This document shows, piece by piece, positions 42,339 through 51,500 of a stretch of 64,000 nucleotides of DNA. The notes below the pieces were generated by a model. The model was given only the letters and a program-made list of their open reading frames with translations, searched no databases and had not been told where the DNA came from. The position numbers and the translations under genes are program-made. The first letter of the stretch is position 1; each line of letters starts with the position of its first letter. This DNA is from Desulfococcus sp041737845 (GTDB lineage Bacteria > Desulfobacterota > Desulfobacteria > Desulfobacterales > Desulfococcaceae), in assembly GCF_041737845.1 (NCBI RefSeq), contig NZ_JBGSQX010000037.1, positions 1 to 64,000 of the forward strand. The letters run 5' to 3'.

Positions 42339-43388
42339 ATGCGCATCTTGATTACGGGAAATATGGGGTATGTCGGGTCATACTTGGTTCAGCATCTGCG
42401 TTCGGTGTTGCCGGATCTTTCAATCGTCGGTTATGATATGGGCTATTTTGCCCACTGCCTCACCAATGCCGCCTGTCTTCCGGAACATCGGGTTGACCTG
42501 CAGTATTTCGCGGACATCCGCACCATATCGGCCGATATCCTGACCAACAACAAGATCGATGCCGTGGTTCATTTGGCGGCGATTTCCAACGATCCCATGG
42601 GCAAGACCTACGAAGACGTGACCCTCGACGTTAATTACCGGTCGAGCGTCCGTCTGGCGAGATTGGCCAAAGAAACCGGCGTCCAAAGCTTCATCTTTGC
42701 ATCGAGCTGCAGCATGTATGGGTCGGCGGACGACAGCGCCAAAACCGAGACATCGCCGTTGAACCCGCTCACCGCATACGCCCGGTCGAAGGTCAACACG
42801 GAAAAAGAACTTAAGGAGATCGCGGGAGACGGTTTGAAAGTTACATGCCTGAGGTTTGCGACGGCGTGCGGCATGAGCGATCGGCTGCGTCTCGACTTGG
42901 TGCTCAATGACTTCGTTGCAGGCGCGGTCGCCTCAAAAAAGATCACGATTCTGAGCGACGGAACCCCCTGGCGGCCGCTGATCAATGTCAAGGACATGGC
43001 GCTGGCGATTGAATGGGCGCTCTCCCGCCCGACCGATCTGGGCGCGTTTGTCGCGGTCAATACCGGCAGCGACCGCTGGAACTATCAGGTCCGGGAACTG
43101 GCCGAGGCCGCGGCGGAGGTCATCCCCGGCGTGGAGGTCTCCATCAACACGAACGCGGAGCCGGACAAGCGTTCTTATCGGGTGGATTTTTCACTTTTCA
43201 AGCAGATTGCCCCCCATCACCAGCCCCGCTATGATTTGACCGCCACCATCCGTGAACTCCAGGAGGGGCTGGAGGCGATGAGATTCAGTGATCCCAACTT
43301 CAGGAATTCCTATTTCATGCGCCTGAAGGTGCTGAACAGGTTCCGGGAGCTGAACCTGTTGACCCCTGAACTCAATTGGGCAAAGTGA
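42339..43388 (+). CDS. NAD-dependent epimerase/dehydratase (extended SDR)
   Basis: A 349-residue nucleotide-sugar-modifying enzyme. The Rossmann motif GNMGYVGS (7-14) and the catalytic triad region SSCSMYGSAD with YARSK (the usual Y-x-x-x-K) are clear. It resembles sugar epimerases of the UDP-glucose 4-epimerase type but is not a typical RfbG. It sits between rfbF and the 3,5-epimerase-like gene, so a CDP-sugar substrate is inferred. Confidence 0.85.
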   Translation: MRILITGNMGYVGSYLVQHLRSVLPDLSIVGYDMGYFAHCLTNAACLPEHRVDLQYFADIRTISADILTNNKIDAVVHLAAISNDPMGKTYEDVTLDVNYRSSVRLARLAKETGVQSFIFASSCSMYGSADDSAKTETSPLNPLTAYARSKVNTEKELKEIAGDGLKVTCLRFATACGMSDRLRLDLVLNDFVAGAVASKKITILSDGTPWRPLINVKDMALAIEWALSRPTDLGAFVAVNTGSDRWNYQVRELAEAAAEVIPGVEVSINTNAEPDKRSYRVDFSLFKQIAPHHQPRYDLTATIRELQEGLEAMRFSDPNFRNSYFMRLKVLNRFRELNLLTPELNWAK

Positions 43389-43440
43389 TTCGCACAAATG
43401 CTTGCTTTTTCGGATCCGTTAACACGAATGGAGGGCTGTT

Positions 43441-43971
43441 TTGATCTTTCAGGAAACCCCGTTGAAGGGCGCCTTTGTTCTTGAATTGAAAAAGATTGAG
43501 GATGACCGTGGCTTTTTCGCCCGTTCCTATTGCCAAAAGGAGTTTGAGGAGCATGGCCTCGTGCCGCGGATCGTGCAGGCCAATGTCTCCTATAACGCTA
43601 AGAAAGGAACCCTCCGCGGCATGCATTATCAGATCCACCCGTATGAAGAGACCAAACTCGTGAGATGCACCTGCGGGGCGATCTACGACGTGATCATTGA
43701 TCTTCGGAAAGAGTCTCCCACCTACCGGCAATGGTTCGGTATCGAACTCACTTCGAAAAACCGCAAGATGCTCTTTGTCCCCGAATCGTTCGGACACGGC
43801 TTTCAGACGCTGAAGGAGGATACCGAGGTCACCTACATGGTCTCACAGTTCTACTCACCGGGATCTGAGCGGGGCATCCGCTGGAACGATCCGGCTTTCG
43901 GGATCCATTGGCCGACCGTGGTTGAGGTGATATCCCCAAAAGATGCCCATTGGGAAGACTACGGCGACTAA
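43441..43971 (+). CDS. rfbC: dTDP-4-dehydrorhamnose 3,5-epimerase-like protein
   Basis: A 176-residue cupin-fold isomerase. IEDDRGFFARSYCQKEFEE opens the family. VQANVSYNAKKGTLRGMHYQ holds the catalytic His region, RCTCGAIYDVIIDLR and FVPESFGHGFQTL follow, and SPGSERGIRWNDPAFGI is the usual C-terminal motif. It starts with TTG at 43441 behind GGAGGG. In this context it may act on a CDP- rather than a dTDP-sugar. Confidence 0.85.
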   Translation: MIFQETPLKGAFVLELKKIEDDRGFFARSYCQKEFEEHGLVPRIVQANVSYNAKKGTLRGMHYQIHPYEETKLVRCTCGAIYDVIIDLRKESPTYRQWFGIELTSKNRKMLFVPESFGHGFQTLKEDTEVTYMVSQFYSPGSERGIRWNDPAFGIHWPTVVEVISPKDAHWEDYGD

Positions 43972-43991
43972 ACCTTCAGGAGCGCTTACGT

Positions 43992-45308
43992 ATGATCATC
44001 GTTGACAAAGCATTGGAGAAGCGGCAGGCGGAAAATCGTCCCGTTCGGGTGGGGATGATCGGCGCCGGCTTCATGGGGAGGGGAATCGCCCTTCAAATTC
44101 AGCGGTATGTGAAAGGGATGGAGTTGGTGGCCATCGCCAACAGGCATCTGGACGGCGCCATCAAGGCGTTTCAGGGTGCAAGTGTCGAGACTCCCGCGGT
44201 CGCGGAGACGCAGGGCGACCTGGAATCCATCATTTCAAAGGGTGGGCACGGGGTTACGGAAGATGCGCTGATGCTGTGCCGGGCCGGCAATATCGACGTC
44301 GTCATCGAGGTGACCGGGGCTGTGGAATTCGGGGCCCATGTGGCCATGACCGCCATTCAGAACGGGAAGCACGTGGTCTTGATGAACGCGGAATTGGACG
44401 GCACGATCGGCCCTGTGCTGAAGGTGCATGCCGACCGGGCGGGCGTTGTGGTGACCAATGCCGACGGTGATCAGCCCGGGGTCACCATGAATCTTTACCG
44501 ATTTGTCAAATCCATCGGGGTCAAACCTGTTTTGTGCGGCAATATCAAAGGGCTTCATGATCCTTATCGGAACCCGACGACGCAGGAGGGGTTTGCCAAA
44601 AAATGGGGGCAGAAGCCCCATATGGTGACATCCTTTGCCGATGGTACGAAAGTCTCCTTTGAGCAGGCCATTATCGCCAACGCGACCGGCATGCGGGTGG
44701 CAAAGCGGGGCATGTTCGGGCCGACGGTGGCGGCGGGAACCCATATCCGGCAGGCCGTCGATGCCTATCCCGTTGAAGAGGTCCTCCACGGCCCGGGGAT
44801 TGTCGATTACGTGGTGGGGGCCGAGCCCGGCCCCGGTATTTTTGTACTGGGCACACACGACAATCCGGTCCAGCAGCACTACCTGAATCTTTACAAGCTC
44901 GGGGAAGGTCCGCTGTATTGCTTCTATACCCCCTATCATCTCTGCCATTTCGAGGTACCCTTGACAGTCGCCAGGGCGGCGATTTTTCACGATGCGGCCA
45001 TCAGTCCCATGGGCAGGCCCTGTGTCGATGTCGTCGCCGCGGCCAAGATCGATCTCAAGAAGGGACAGACGCTGGACGGACTGGGGCATTACATGACTTA
45101 CGGGCTCTGCGAGAACAGCGATACGGTCATCCGCGAAAACCTCCTGCCCATCGGGTTGGCCGAGGGCTGCACCGTCAAACGCGATCTCTCAAGGGACCAG
45201 GTTCTTACCTGTGATGATGTGGAATTCCCGGCCGGCCGGCTTTGCGACCAGTTGCGGCGGGAGCAGGATGGTCTGTTTTTCAAACCGATCCTGGAAAACA
45301 GGCCATGA
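43992..45308 (+). CDS. Homoserine-dehydrogenase-like NAD(P) oxidoreductase with SAF domain
   Basis: A 438-residue protein of the COG4091 type. An N-terminal NAD(P)-binding domain (VRVGMIGAGFMGRGIALQI, residues about 15-33) precedes the VVIEVTGAVEFGAHVAMTAI segment. The C-terminal third carries the SAF-like region (GCTVKRDLSRDQVLTCDDVE) that ends these proteins. AGGAG eight bases before ATG 43992 fixes the start. Members turn up in nucleotide-sugar clusters beside rfbF and rfbC-like genes, but their reaction is not known. Being 20 bases after the epimerase gene, it probably acts on the same sugar. Confidence 0.8.
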   Translation: MIIVDKALEKRQAENRPVRVGMIGAGFMGRGIALQIQRYVKGMELVAIANRHLDGAIKAFQGASVETPAVAETQGDLESIISKGGHGVTEDALMLCRAGNIDVVIEVTGAVEFGAHVAMTAIQNGKHVVLMNAELDGTIGPVLKVHADRAGVVVTNADGDQPGVTMNLYRFVKSIGVKPVLCGNIKGLHDPYRNPTTQEGFAKKWGQKPHMVTSFADGTKVSFEQAIIANATGMRVAKRGMFGPTVAAGTHIRQAVDAYPVEEVLHGPGIVDYVVGAEPGPGIFVLGTHDNPVQQHYLNLYKLGEGPLYCFYTPYHLCHFEVPLTVARAAIFHDAAISPMGRPCVDVVAAAKIDLKKGQTLDGLGHYMTYGLCENSDTVIRENLLPIGLAEGCTVKRDLSRDQVLTCDDVEFPAGRLCDQLRREQDGLFFKPILENRP

Positions 45309-45337
45309 AAAGATCACCTGACATGGATAGGTGGTAG

Positions 45338-46120
45338 ATGGCGCGAATCGGTCTGATCCCCGCGGCCGGTGCGGCTTCACGAATCAGCCCCTTGCCCTGC
45401 AGCAAAGAAATCTATCCGATGGGATTCCGATGCGAACCGGGGCAGGGGATCAAACCCAAAGCCGCCTGCCATGCGCTTCTGGAAAGTATGGCAATCGCCC
45501 ATGCCGAGCGGGTGTATATGGTTTTACGATCCGGGAAATGGGACATTCCCGCTTACCTGGGCAACGGCGCGCTTTACGGGCTGAACCTCGCCTATCTGGT
45601 AACGGATCCCACCCCGGGGGTTGCGTTCACCGTCGATTGTGCCTTTCCATTCGTCCAAAACCATGTCGTCCTGTTCGGCTTTCCCGATATCGTTTTTACA
45701 CCCAATGATGCCTTCGTCCGGCTTCTGGACCGTCAGCAGGCGTCGGGTGCGGGTGTTGTGCTGGGACTGTATCGGGCCCAGCGCAGCCATAAGATGGACA
45801 TGGTGGAGATCGATTCCGCAGGGCGGGTCCGGGAAATCCTGATCAAGCCCCCTGCCACCACACTGGAGCACGCATGGATCATCGCGGTGTGGACCGGCGT
45901 GTTTACGCGGTTCATGCATGCATACCTTTCCGAGGCGTCCGCCCCCGATCGGAGCGAAAACAAGGAACTGCACATCGGGGCGGTCATCCGGGCATACATG
46001 GGCGAAGGATTTGTCGTCGAGACCGTTATTTTTGACAATGGTCAATATGTGGACATTGGAACGCCGGAGGATTTGATCGCGGCGGTCAAGGCGGGAGTTC
46101 AGGGATTGGACCCACAATAA
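45338..46120 (+). CDS. Sugar nucleotidyltransferase (dTDP-glucose pyrophosphorylase-like)
   Basis: A 260-residue nucleotidyltransferase-fold protein. The N-terminal signature is unusual, IPAAGAASRISPLPCSKEIY instead of GxGTRLxPxT; this variant is known from a family of pyrophosphorylase-like enzymes in polysaccharide loci. Later it has GFPDIVFTPNDAFVRLL and the C-terminal DNGQYVDIGTPEDLIAAV. The nucleotide and sugar are uncertain. It follows the SAF-type oxidoreductase by 29 bases. Confidence 0.8.
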   Translation: MARIGLIPAAGAASRISPLPCSKEIYPMGFRCEPGQGIKPKAACHALLESMAIAHAERVYMVLRSGKWDIPAYLGNGALYGLNLAYLVTDPTPGVAFTVDCAFPFVQNHVVLFGFPDIVFTPNDAFVRLLDRQQASGAGVVLGLYRAQRSHKMDMVEIDSAGRVREILIKPPATTLEHAWIIAVWTGVFTRFMHAYLSEASAPDRSENKELHIGAVIRAYMGEGFVVETVIFDNGQYVDIGTPEDLIAAVKAGVQGLDPQ

Positions 46121-46196
46121 TCCCTGAAGACGGGGCCCCGAATGGCCTCTGCCGGCAAAACGCATCCTGAACAAAATTTGGAAACAGGTTATCTAC

Positions 46197-47057
46197 TTGA
46201 AAAATCCTGAAAACAATACTGAAAATTCAAAAGCCAACCGGGATCACATTTCGGTCATTCAGGCCGATTCCAGTTGGTGGTCCCTGGACCTGGCGGAGTT
46301 GAGGCAATACAAAGATCTTTTTTTCTTTCTGGTGTGGCGCGATATCAAGGTGCTGTATGCCCAAACCATACTTGGCTTTTCCTGGGCGATCATTCAGCCG
46401 CTCCTTGAGATACTGATATTCACCATTATATTCGGAAGAGTCGCCAGGATCGGTACGGAGGGGATTCCCTATGTGCTCTTCTCCAGCGTTGCCATCATTC
46501 CCTGGAATTACATGTCCCAGGCCATGACCAAATCCAGCGAAAGCCTTATCCTGGGGCAGAACATGCTTGGCAAGATCTATTTTCCAAGATTGATCTATCC
46601 ACTGACGCCGGTCCTGGCCAAGCTGCTCGATTTTGGCATATCGATGATCATTGTCGTTGCCATCATGATCTACTACCGGGTTTGGCCCACATGGAACCTT
46701 CTCCTCCTTCCTGTGTTTGTTTTGGTGATGATCCTGGTCGCCTCGGGGGTGGGGTTCTGGTTGTCGGCCATGGCCATCCGGTTTCGGGATGTGAAGCACG
46801 CCATGCCCTTTGCCATCCGGATGATGATGTACTCGGCGCCGATTGTCTACTCGGCGTCCTCCATACCGGAAAAGTACCGCATTTTTTATAGTCTCAATCC
46901 GATTGTGTGTGTCATCGAAGGCTTTCGAAGCTGCCTTCTCGGCCTGCCGTTTTCATGGAATTACATTCTCCCCGGTGCGGCGGCGGCATTGGTGTTATTT
47001 ATCGGGGGGTTCATGTACTTTAACCGGATGGAGAGCATTTTTGTTGACGTGATCTGA
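46197..47057 (+). CDS. Polysaccharide ABC exporter permease (Wzm-like, ABC-2 type)
   Basis: A 286-residue inner-membrane permease with six TM segments. The ABC-2 pattern is WRDIKVLYAQTILGFSWAI, the central YFPRLIYPLTPVLAKLLDFG and the C-terminal FRSCLLGLPFSW. It exports lipid-linked polysaccharide together with the ATPase encoded 7 bases downstream. Starts with TTG at 46197; no better start exists before the conserved region. Confidence 0.92.
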   Translation: MKNPENNTENSKANRDHISVIQADSSWWSLDLAELRQYKDLFFFLVWRDIKVLYAQTILGFSWAIIQPLLEILIFTIIFGRVARIGTEGIPYVLFSSVAIIPWNYMSQAMTKSSESLILGQNMLGKIYFPRLIYPLTPVLAKLLDFGISMIIVVAIMIYYRVWPTWNLLLLPVFVLVMILVASGVGFWLSAMAIRFRDVKHAMPFAIRMMMYSAPIVYSASSIPEKYRIFYSLNPIVCVIEGFRSCLLGLPFSWNYILPGAAAALVLFIGGFMYFNRMESIFVDVI

Positions 47058-47064
47058 TACCCGT

Positions 47065-48420
47065 ATGACAAGAATTGGTAAACGAATGGAAAATCAAGAA
47101 GCTGCTATCTCGGTCAATGACATCAGCAAGATTTACAGAATCGGATTAAAAGAGGAGATCAGCGATAATTTTGTAAAAGCATCCCTTAATTTCATCCGGA
47201 GTCCGATTTCGAATTTCAAGAAACACCGCTCGCTCTACCGATTCAAGGATGTCGACCTCGATGCAGAAGGCAGTGACAACGGGGGTGATGTGTTGTGGGC
47301 CCTCAGAAAAGTGTCGTTTGAGATCAAGCAGGGCGAGGTGGTCGGAATCATCGGGACCAATGGCGCTGGGAAATCCACCCTGTTGAAAATTTTATGCAAA
47401 ATCACGAAACCCACCTCCGGAAGGGCCGAGATCATAGGCAGGGTTTCGAGCCTGTTGGAGGTCGGGACCGGTTTCCATCCGGAGCTGACCGGTCGGGAGA
47501 ATATCTACCTGAACGGCACGATCCTCGGGATGAGGAAAAACGAAATCGACCAAAAATTTGATGATATCGTTGACTTTTCAGGCGTCAGCAAGTTTATCGA
47601 CACCCCGGTGAAGCGCTATTCTTCCGGCATGAAGGTCCGGCTGGCCTTTTCCGTGGCGGCCTATCTGGAGCCCGAGATTCTCATTGTGGACGAAGTCCTT
47701 GCCGTAGGTGATGCCGACTTTCAGAAAAAATGCCTCAACAAAATGGACGATGTGGGCAAAAGCGGGAGGACGGTATTGTTTGTTTCCCATAACATGCAGG
47801 CCGTGGCCAGGCTGTGTTCCCGGTCCATTCTTATGGGGCGCGGGAAGGTCGTCGATGACGGCCCGTCCGAGAAGGTCATCAGCACCTATCTGAATTCAGA
47901 GATGGGAACGAGCGCCTCCAAGGAATGGTCCGACCCGGAAAGCGCGCCGGGAAACGACATCGCCAGGGTTCGCGCCGTCCGGATTGTGTCAGGGGAATCG
48001 AAGGTTTCCGAATACATCGACATCAACCAACCTTACAGGATTGAAATGGAATATGATGTATTCGAATCCGGATTCATTCTTCTTCCCAATTTCCATGTTT
48101 TCAACAGTAATGGTATAGCGGCGTTTTCCGTTGTGGATGTTGATCCAGACTGGCGCGGCAAAAAGCGTCCCGCGGGACGATATGTCAGCTCCGTGGAGGT
48201 GCCTGCCAATATCATGGCCGAGGGGGCATTTAACGTCAAGGCTGTTCTGGTAACCTTAAAGCCGTTGAGCGTTCTGTTCAGTTGCCCATCGGCCGTCGCC
48301 TTCACCGTTATCGACAAACAGGACGGCACTACCGCCCGAGGGGATTATGTCGGGAAACTTCATGGGGTCATGCGGCCAAAGCTGGAATGGCGAACCGAGT
48401 ACATGAGATCTGATTCATGA
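47065..48420 (+). CDS. Polysaccharide ABC exporter ATPase (Wzt-like) with substrate-recognition domain
   Basis: A 451-residue ATPase. Walker A is GTNGAGKST (about 96-104), the signature is YSSGMKVRLAFSVA and Walker B is ILIVDEVLAVGDADF. After about residue 275 it has a C-terminal beta-sandwich extension of the Wzt type (MEYDVFESGFILLPNFHVFN, EVPANIMAEGAFNVKAVLV), which in characterised O-antigen exporters binds the polymer's non-reducing-end cap. ATG 47065 or ATG 47086. This implies polymer synthesis is completed in the cytoplasm with a terminal modification, such as the methyl or sulfate groups encoded downstream. Confidence 0.9.
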   Translation: MTRIGKRMENQEAAISVNDISKIYRIGLKEEISDNFVKASLNFIRSPISNFKKHRSLYRFKDVDLDAEGSDNGGDVLWALRKVSFEIKQGEVVGIIGTNGAGKSTLLKILCKITKPTSGRAEIIGRVSSLLEVGTGFHPELTGRENIYLNGTILGMRKNEIDQKFDDIVDFSGVSKFIDTPVKRYSSGMKVRLAFSVAAYLEPEILIVDEVLAVGDADFQKKCLNKMDDVGKSGRTVLFVSHNMQAVARLCSRSILMGRGKVVDDGPSEKVISTYLNSEMGTSASKEWSDPESAPGNDIARVRAVRIVSGESKVSEYIDINQPYRIEMEYDVFESGFILLPNFHVFNSNGIAAFSVVDVDPDWRGKKRPAGRYVSSVEVPANIMAEGAFNVKAVLVTLKPLSVLFSCPSAVAFTVIDKQDGTTARGDYVGKLHGVMRPKLEWRTEYMRSDS

Positions 48421-48521
48421 GGCAAATGCGACACGAAAGATATGGCGTGACATCAATTTTTTATGGCGACGGTCCTCTCTGGTTTCACCAGTAGGACCAT
48501 ACGTCAGCGGAGGTGCGAAAC

Positions 48522-51500
48522 GTGCCGAAATTATCATCAACTGCAGGATACCTATGGGGTCGGGGCATAGCCATATTCCTGGCGGGGCTGCTAATGCTGG
48601 TTGCATGGGCGCTGGATGTTGCGGAGGCCGCAACCTTCCAAACCATCGGCGGTGAAGTCGTTATCGACGCCGAGCAATATACCCGCCTCGGCGGGTCGGT
48701 GGGGGGAACCTGGTTTGTCAACACCCAGAAAACAGGGTTTATTGGTTCCGGCTACATTGAGTCGGCCAAGGATGATCCCGGTACCTTGACTTTTTCCGGC
48801 AAAACCATCCGGGCGGAATACGACATCGATTTCAAAACGGCAGGGACCTATTACGTTCATTTGAGAAGCTATGCTGAGGATCACACCCAAAACGGCTTCT
48901 TTGCTTCCGTGAACGGCGTTCAGGTGAGTTATGGCGACCCAGCCGCAACATACGTATATGCCCATTGGAAGAACAAGTGGTGGTGGTATACAGACGGTGG
49001 AGGTGCGGGCGTCCGTGGGTACATGGTCAGCTTTAACGTGTCGAGTCCCGGAAAAAAGACCTTTGCGGTGGTGCGGCGGGATAAAGGTTCCCGCATCGAT
49101 CAGATCTGGCTGACCCAGAACCGGTCGACGCCGGTCGACGCGGCGGTGATCAATCGGCCTGCTCCGTCCAACTTCATTGTCAACGAAAACATTGACGGCG
49201 ACAACGATGGATTTACCATTGCCCAGGGAGACTGCAACGACGGGAATGCAGGGATCAATCCCGGAGCCGTGGAGATCTGCGGAGACAGCATCGATCAGGA
49301 TTGCAGCGGCGCGGACCTGTTGTGCGGTGGCGCCAGCCAAGAGTTTAGTTTCGATGCGGGTAGCGAGGGATTTTCCTACCGGGACGATCTGTTCCGGGGT
49401 ACCAGTCGCCCGGCCTATGCTTCGGGGATCTATGCAGGCACTGTCGGATACGCAGGCGGCGGGCTGCAGGTGACGGTGGGAAACGTTGATAATACCTGGC
49501 TGACGACCGGCATGTCGGGCGGGTGGTCGATCCCCTTCACGGTAAACGAGGCAGGGCCGGTCACCATTGATTTGAGATATCGACTGACGATCGCGGGCGA
49601 ATATGAGGCCGATGAATACAGTCAGGTGCTGGCCTCGGTCGACGGGACTCTGATTGGTGCGGGCGGCAAAGACTACCTGTTGGAGTTGAGAGAGACGGAT
49701 ATCGACGGACCGGCTCAGGACAGCGGATGGCGCACTGCGACAATTACTGTGACCCTTTCCAAGGGGACCCATACTCTGGCGGTGGGGGCCTGGAACAACA
49801 AGAAGACGGGCGCCCTCGAGGTGACCCATGTCTATTTTGACGATATTGTCATCTCCCAGTCGACGTCGTCCCCGGATGCGGATGGCGACGGCTATACGGT
49901 GGCGGAGGGGGACTGCAACGACGCGAACGCATCGATAAACCCGGGTGCTACCGAGATCTGCGGTGACGGGATCGACCAGGACTGCAGCGGCGCGGATCTC
50001 CCGTGCGGAGGAGACAGCCAGGTGTTCAATTTTGATGCGAGCAGCCAGGGGTTTTCCTATCGGGATGATCTCTTCCGGGGTACCCGGCGTCCGGATTACG
50101 CCTCCGGAACCTATGACGGAGCGGGCGGTTATACCGGCGGCGGACTGCGGGTAACGGTGGGCGGCCTTGACTTCACCAGTATTTCAGACGGCATGTCCGG
50201 CGGCTGGTCGACCTCCTTCACGGTGAATGCGGCGGGTCCGGTCAGCATCAGCCTCAGATACCGCCTGATCATCGCGGGGGAATACGAGTCCGACGAATAC
50301 AGCCAGGCGCTGGCGTCGGTGGACGGCACCTTGATCGGAACGGGAGGAAACGATTACCTGATCGAGTTGCGGGAGACGGATGTCAACGGCCCGGTTCAGG
50401 ACAGCGGGTGGCGGATCGCGACGCTTCAGGTGACGCTGTCCGAGGGAACCCATACCCTGGCGGTGGGGGCCTGGAACAACAAGAAGACGGGCGCCCTCGA
50501 GGTGACGAATGCCTATTTTGATGATATCGTCATTTCCCAGTCATCCTCATCCCCGGATGCGGACGGCGACGGCTACACAGTGGGCCAAGGCGACTGCAAC
50601 GATGCAAACGCGTCGGTGAACCCCGGGGCTGTAGAGACCTGCGACGACAATATCGACAATGACTGCGATGGATTGATTGACTGTCTGGATGATTCCTGTG
50701 ATGCCTTCTGCGGAGGCATTCGGGAGGAGTTCGGATTCAATGCCAACAGCGAGGGCTTCGTCTATAACGATGACCTGTTCCGGGGGACCAGCCGTCCTGC
50801 CTACGCCTCGGGAAGTTATGTCGGCACTGGTGGGTATACCGGCGGCGGGTTGAGGGTCACCTTGGGTGACATTGATGGCGTTTCGGTAACCAACGGCATG
50901 TCCGGGGGATGGTCGATTTCCTTTGAGGTATTGGCCGGAGGGCCGGTGAACATCAGCTTGAGGTACCGCCTCACCATCGCCGGGGAATACGAAGCCGATG
51001 AATACAGCCAGGTTTTGGCTTCGGTGGACGGCGCCCTCATCGGCGCGGGGGGTGGCGATTTCATCTACGAACTGCGGGGAACAGACGTGGACACGCCGAT
51101 TCAGGACAGCGGGTGGCGCACCGCGACCCTCCAGTTGACCTTGGGCCAGGGCCTGCATACGCTCACTGTTGGAGCGTGGAACAACAAAAAGACCGGTGCG
51201 CTCGAGGTGACCCAGGCCTATTTTGACGATATCGTAATCTCTCATAGCGACTCCTCAACCCTCCTGCTGTTCGAGAATTTCTCCAGCCCGGATCTGTCAC
51301 GATGGAGCGTAGTGGATGAATCGATCGCCAGACCGTCGGATTGGCGAATCGTCAACGGGAGGTACAGCCAGCTTTCGGCAAGGGTTGACGAATGGGAAAA
51401 GAACTATCATCTCGGCAGTTATGCGTATTACAGTCAAGGATTTGGATTTGATGACTATAGTGTTCGGCTGAAAATGACCTCCCTGGCCAGCGCCTTTGGA

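Noticed and set aside
43441..43971. dTDP-rhamnose pathway
   Set aside because: The 3,5-epimerase-like gene is alone; no RmlA/RmlB/RmlD set is present, so a rhamnose pathway is not claimed.
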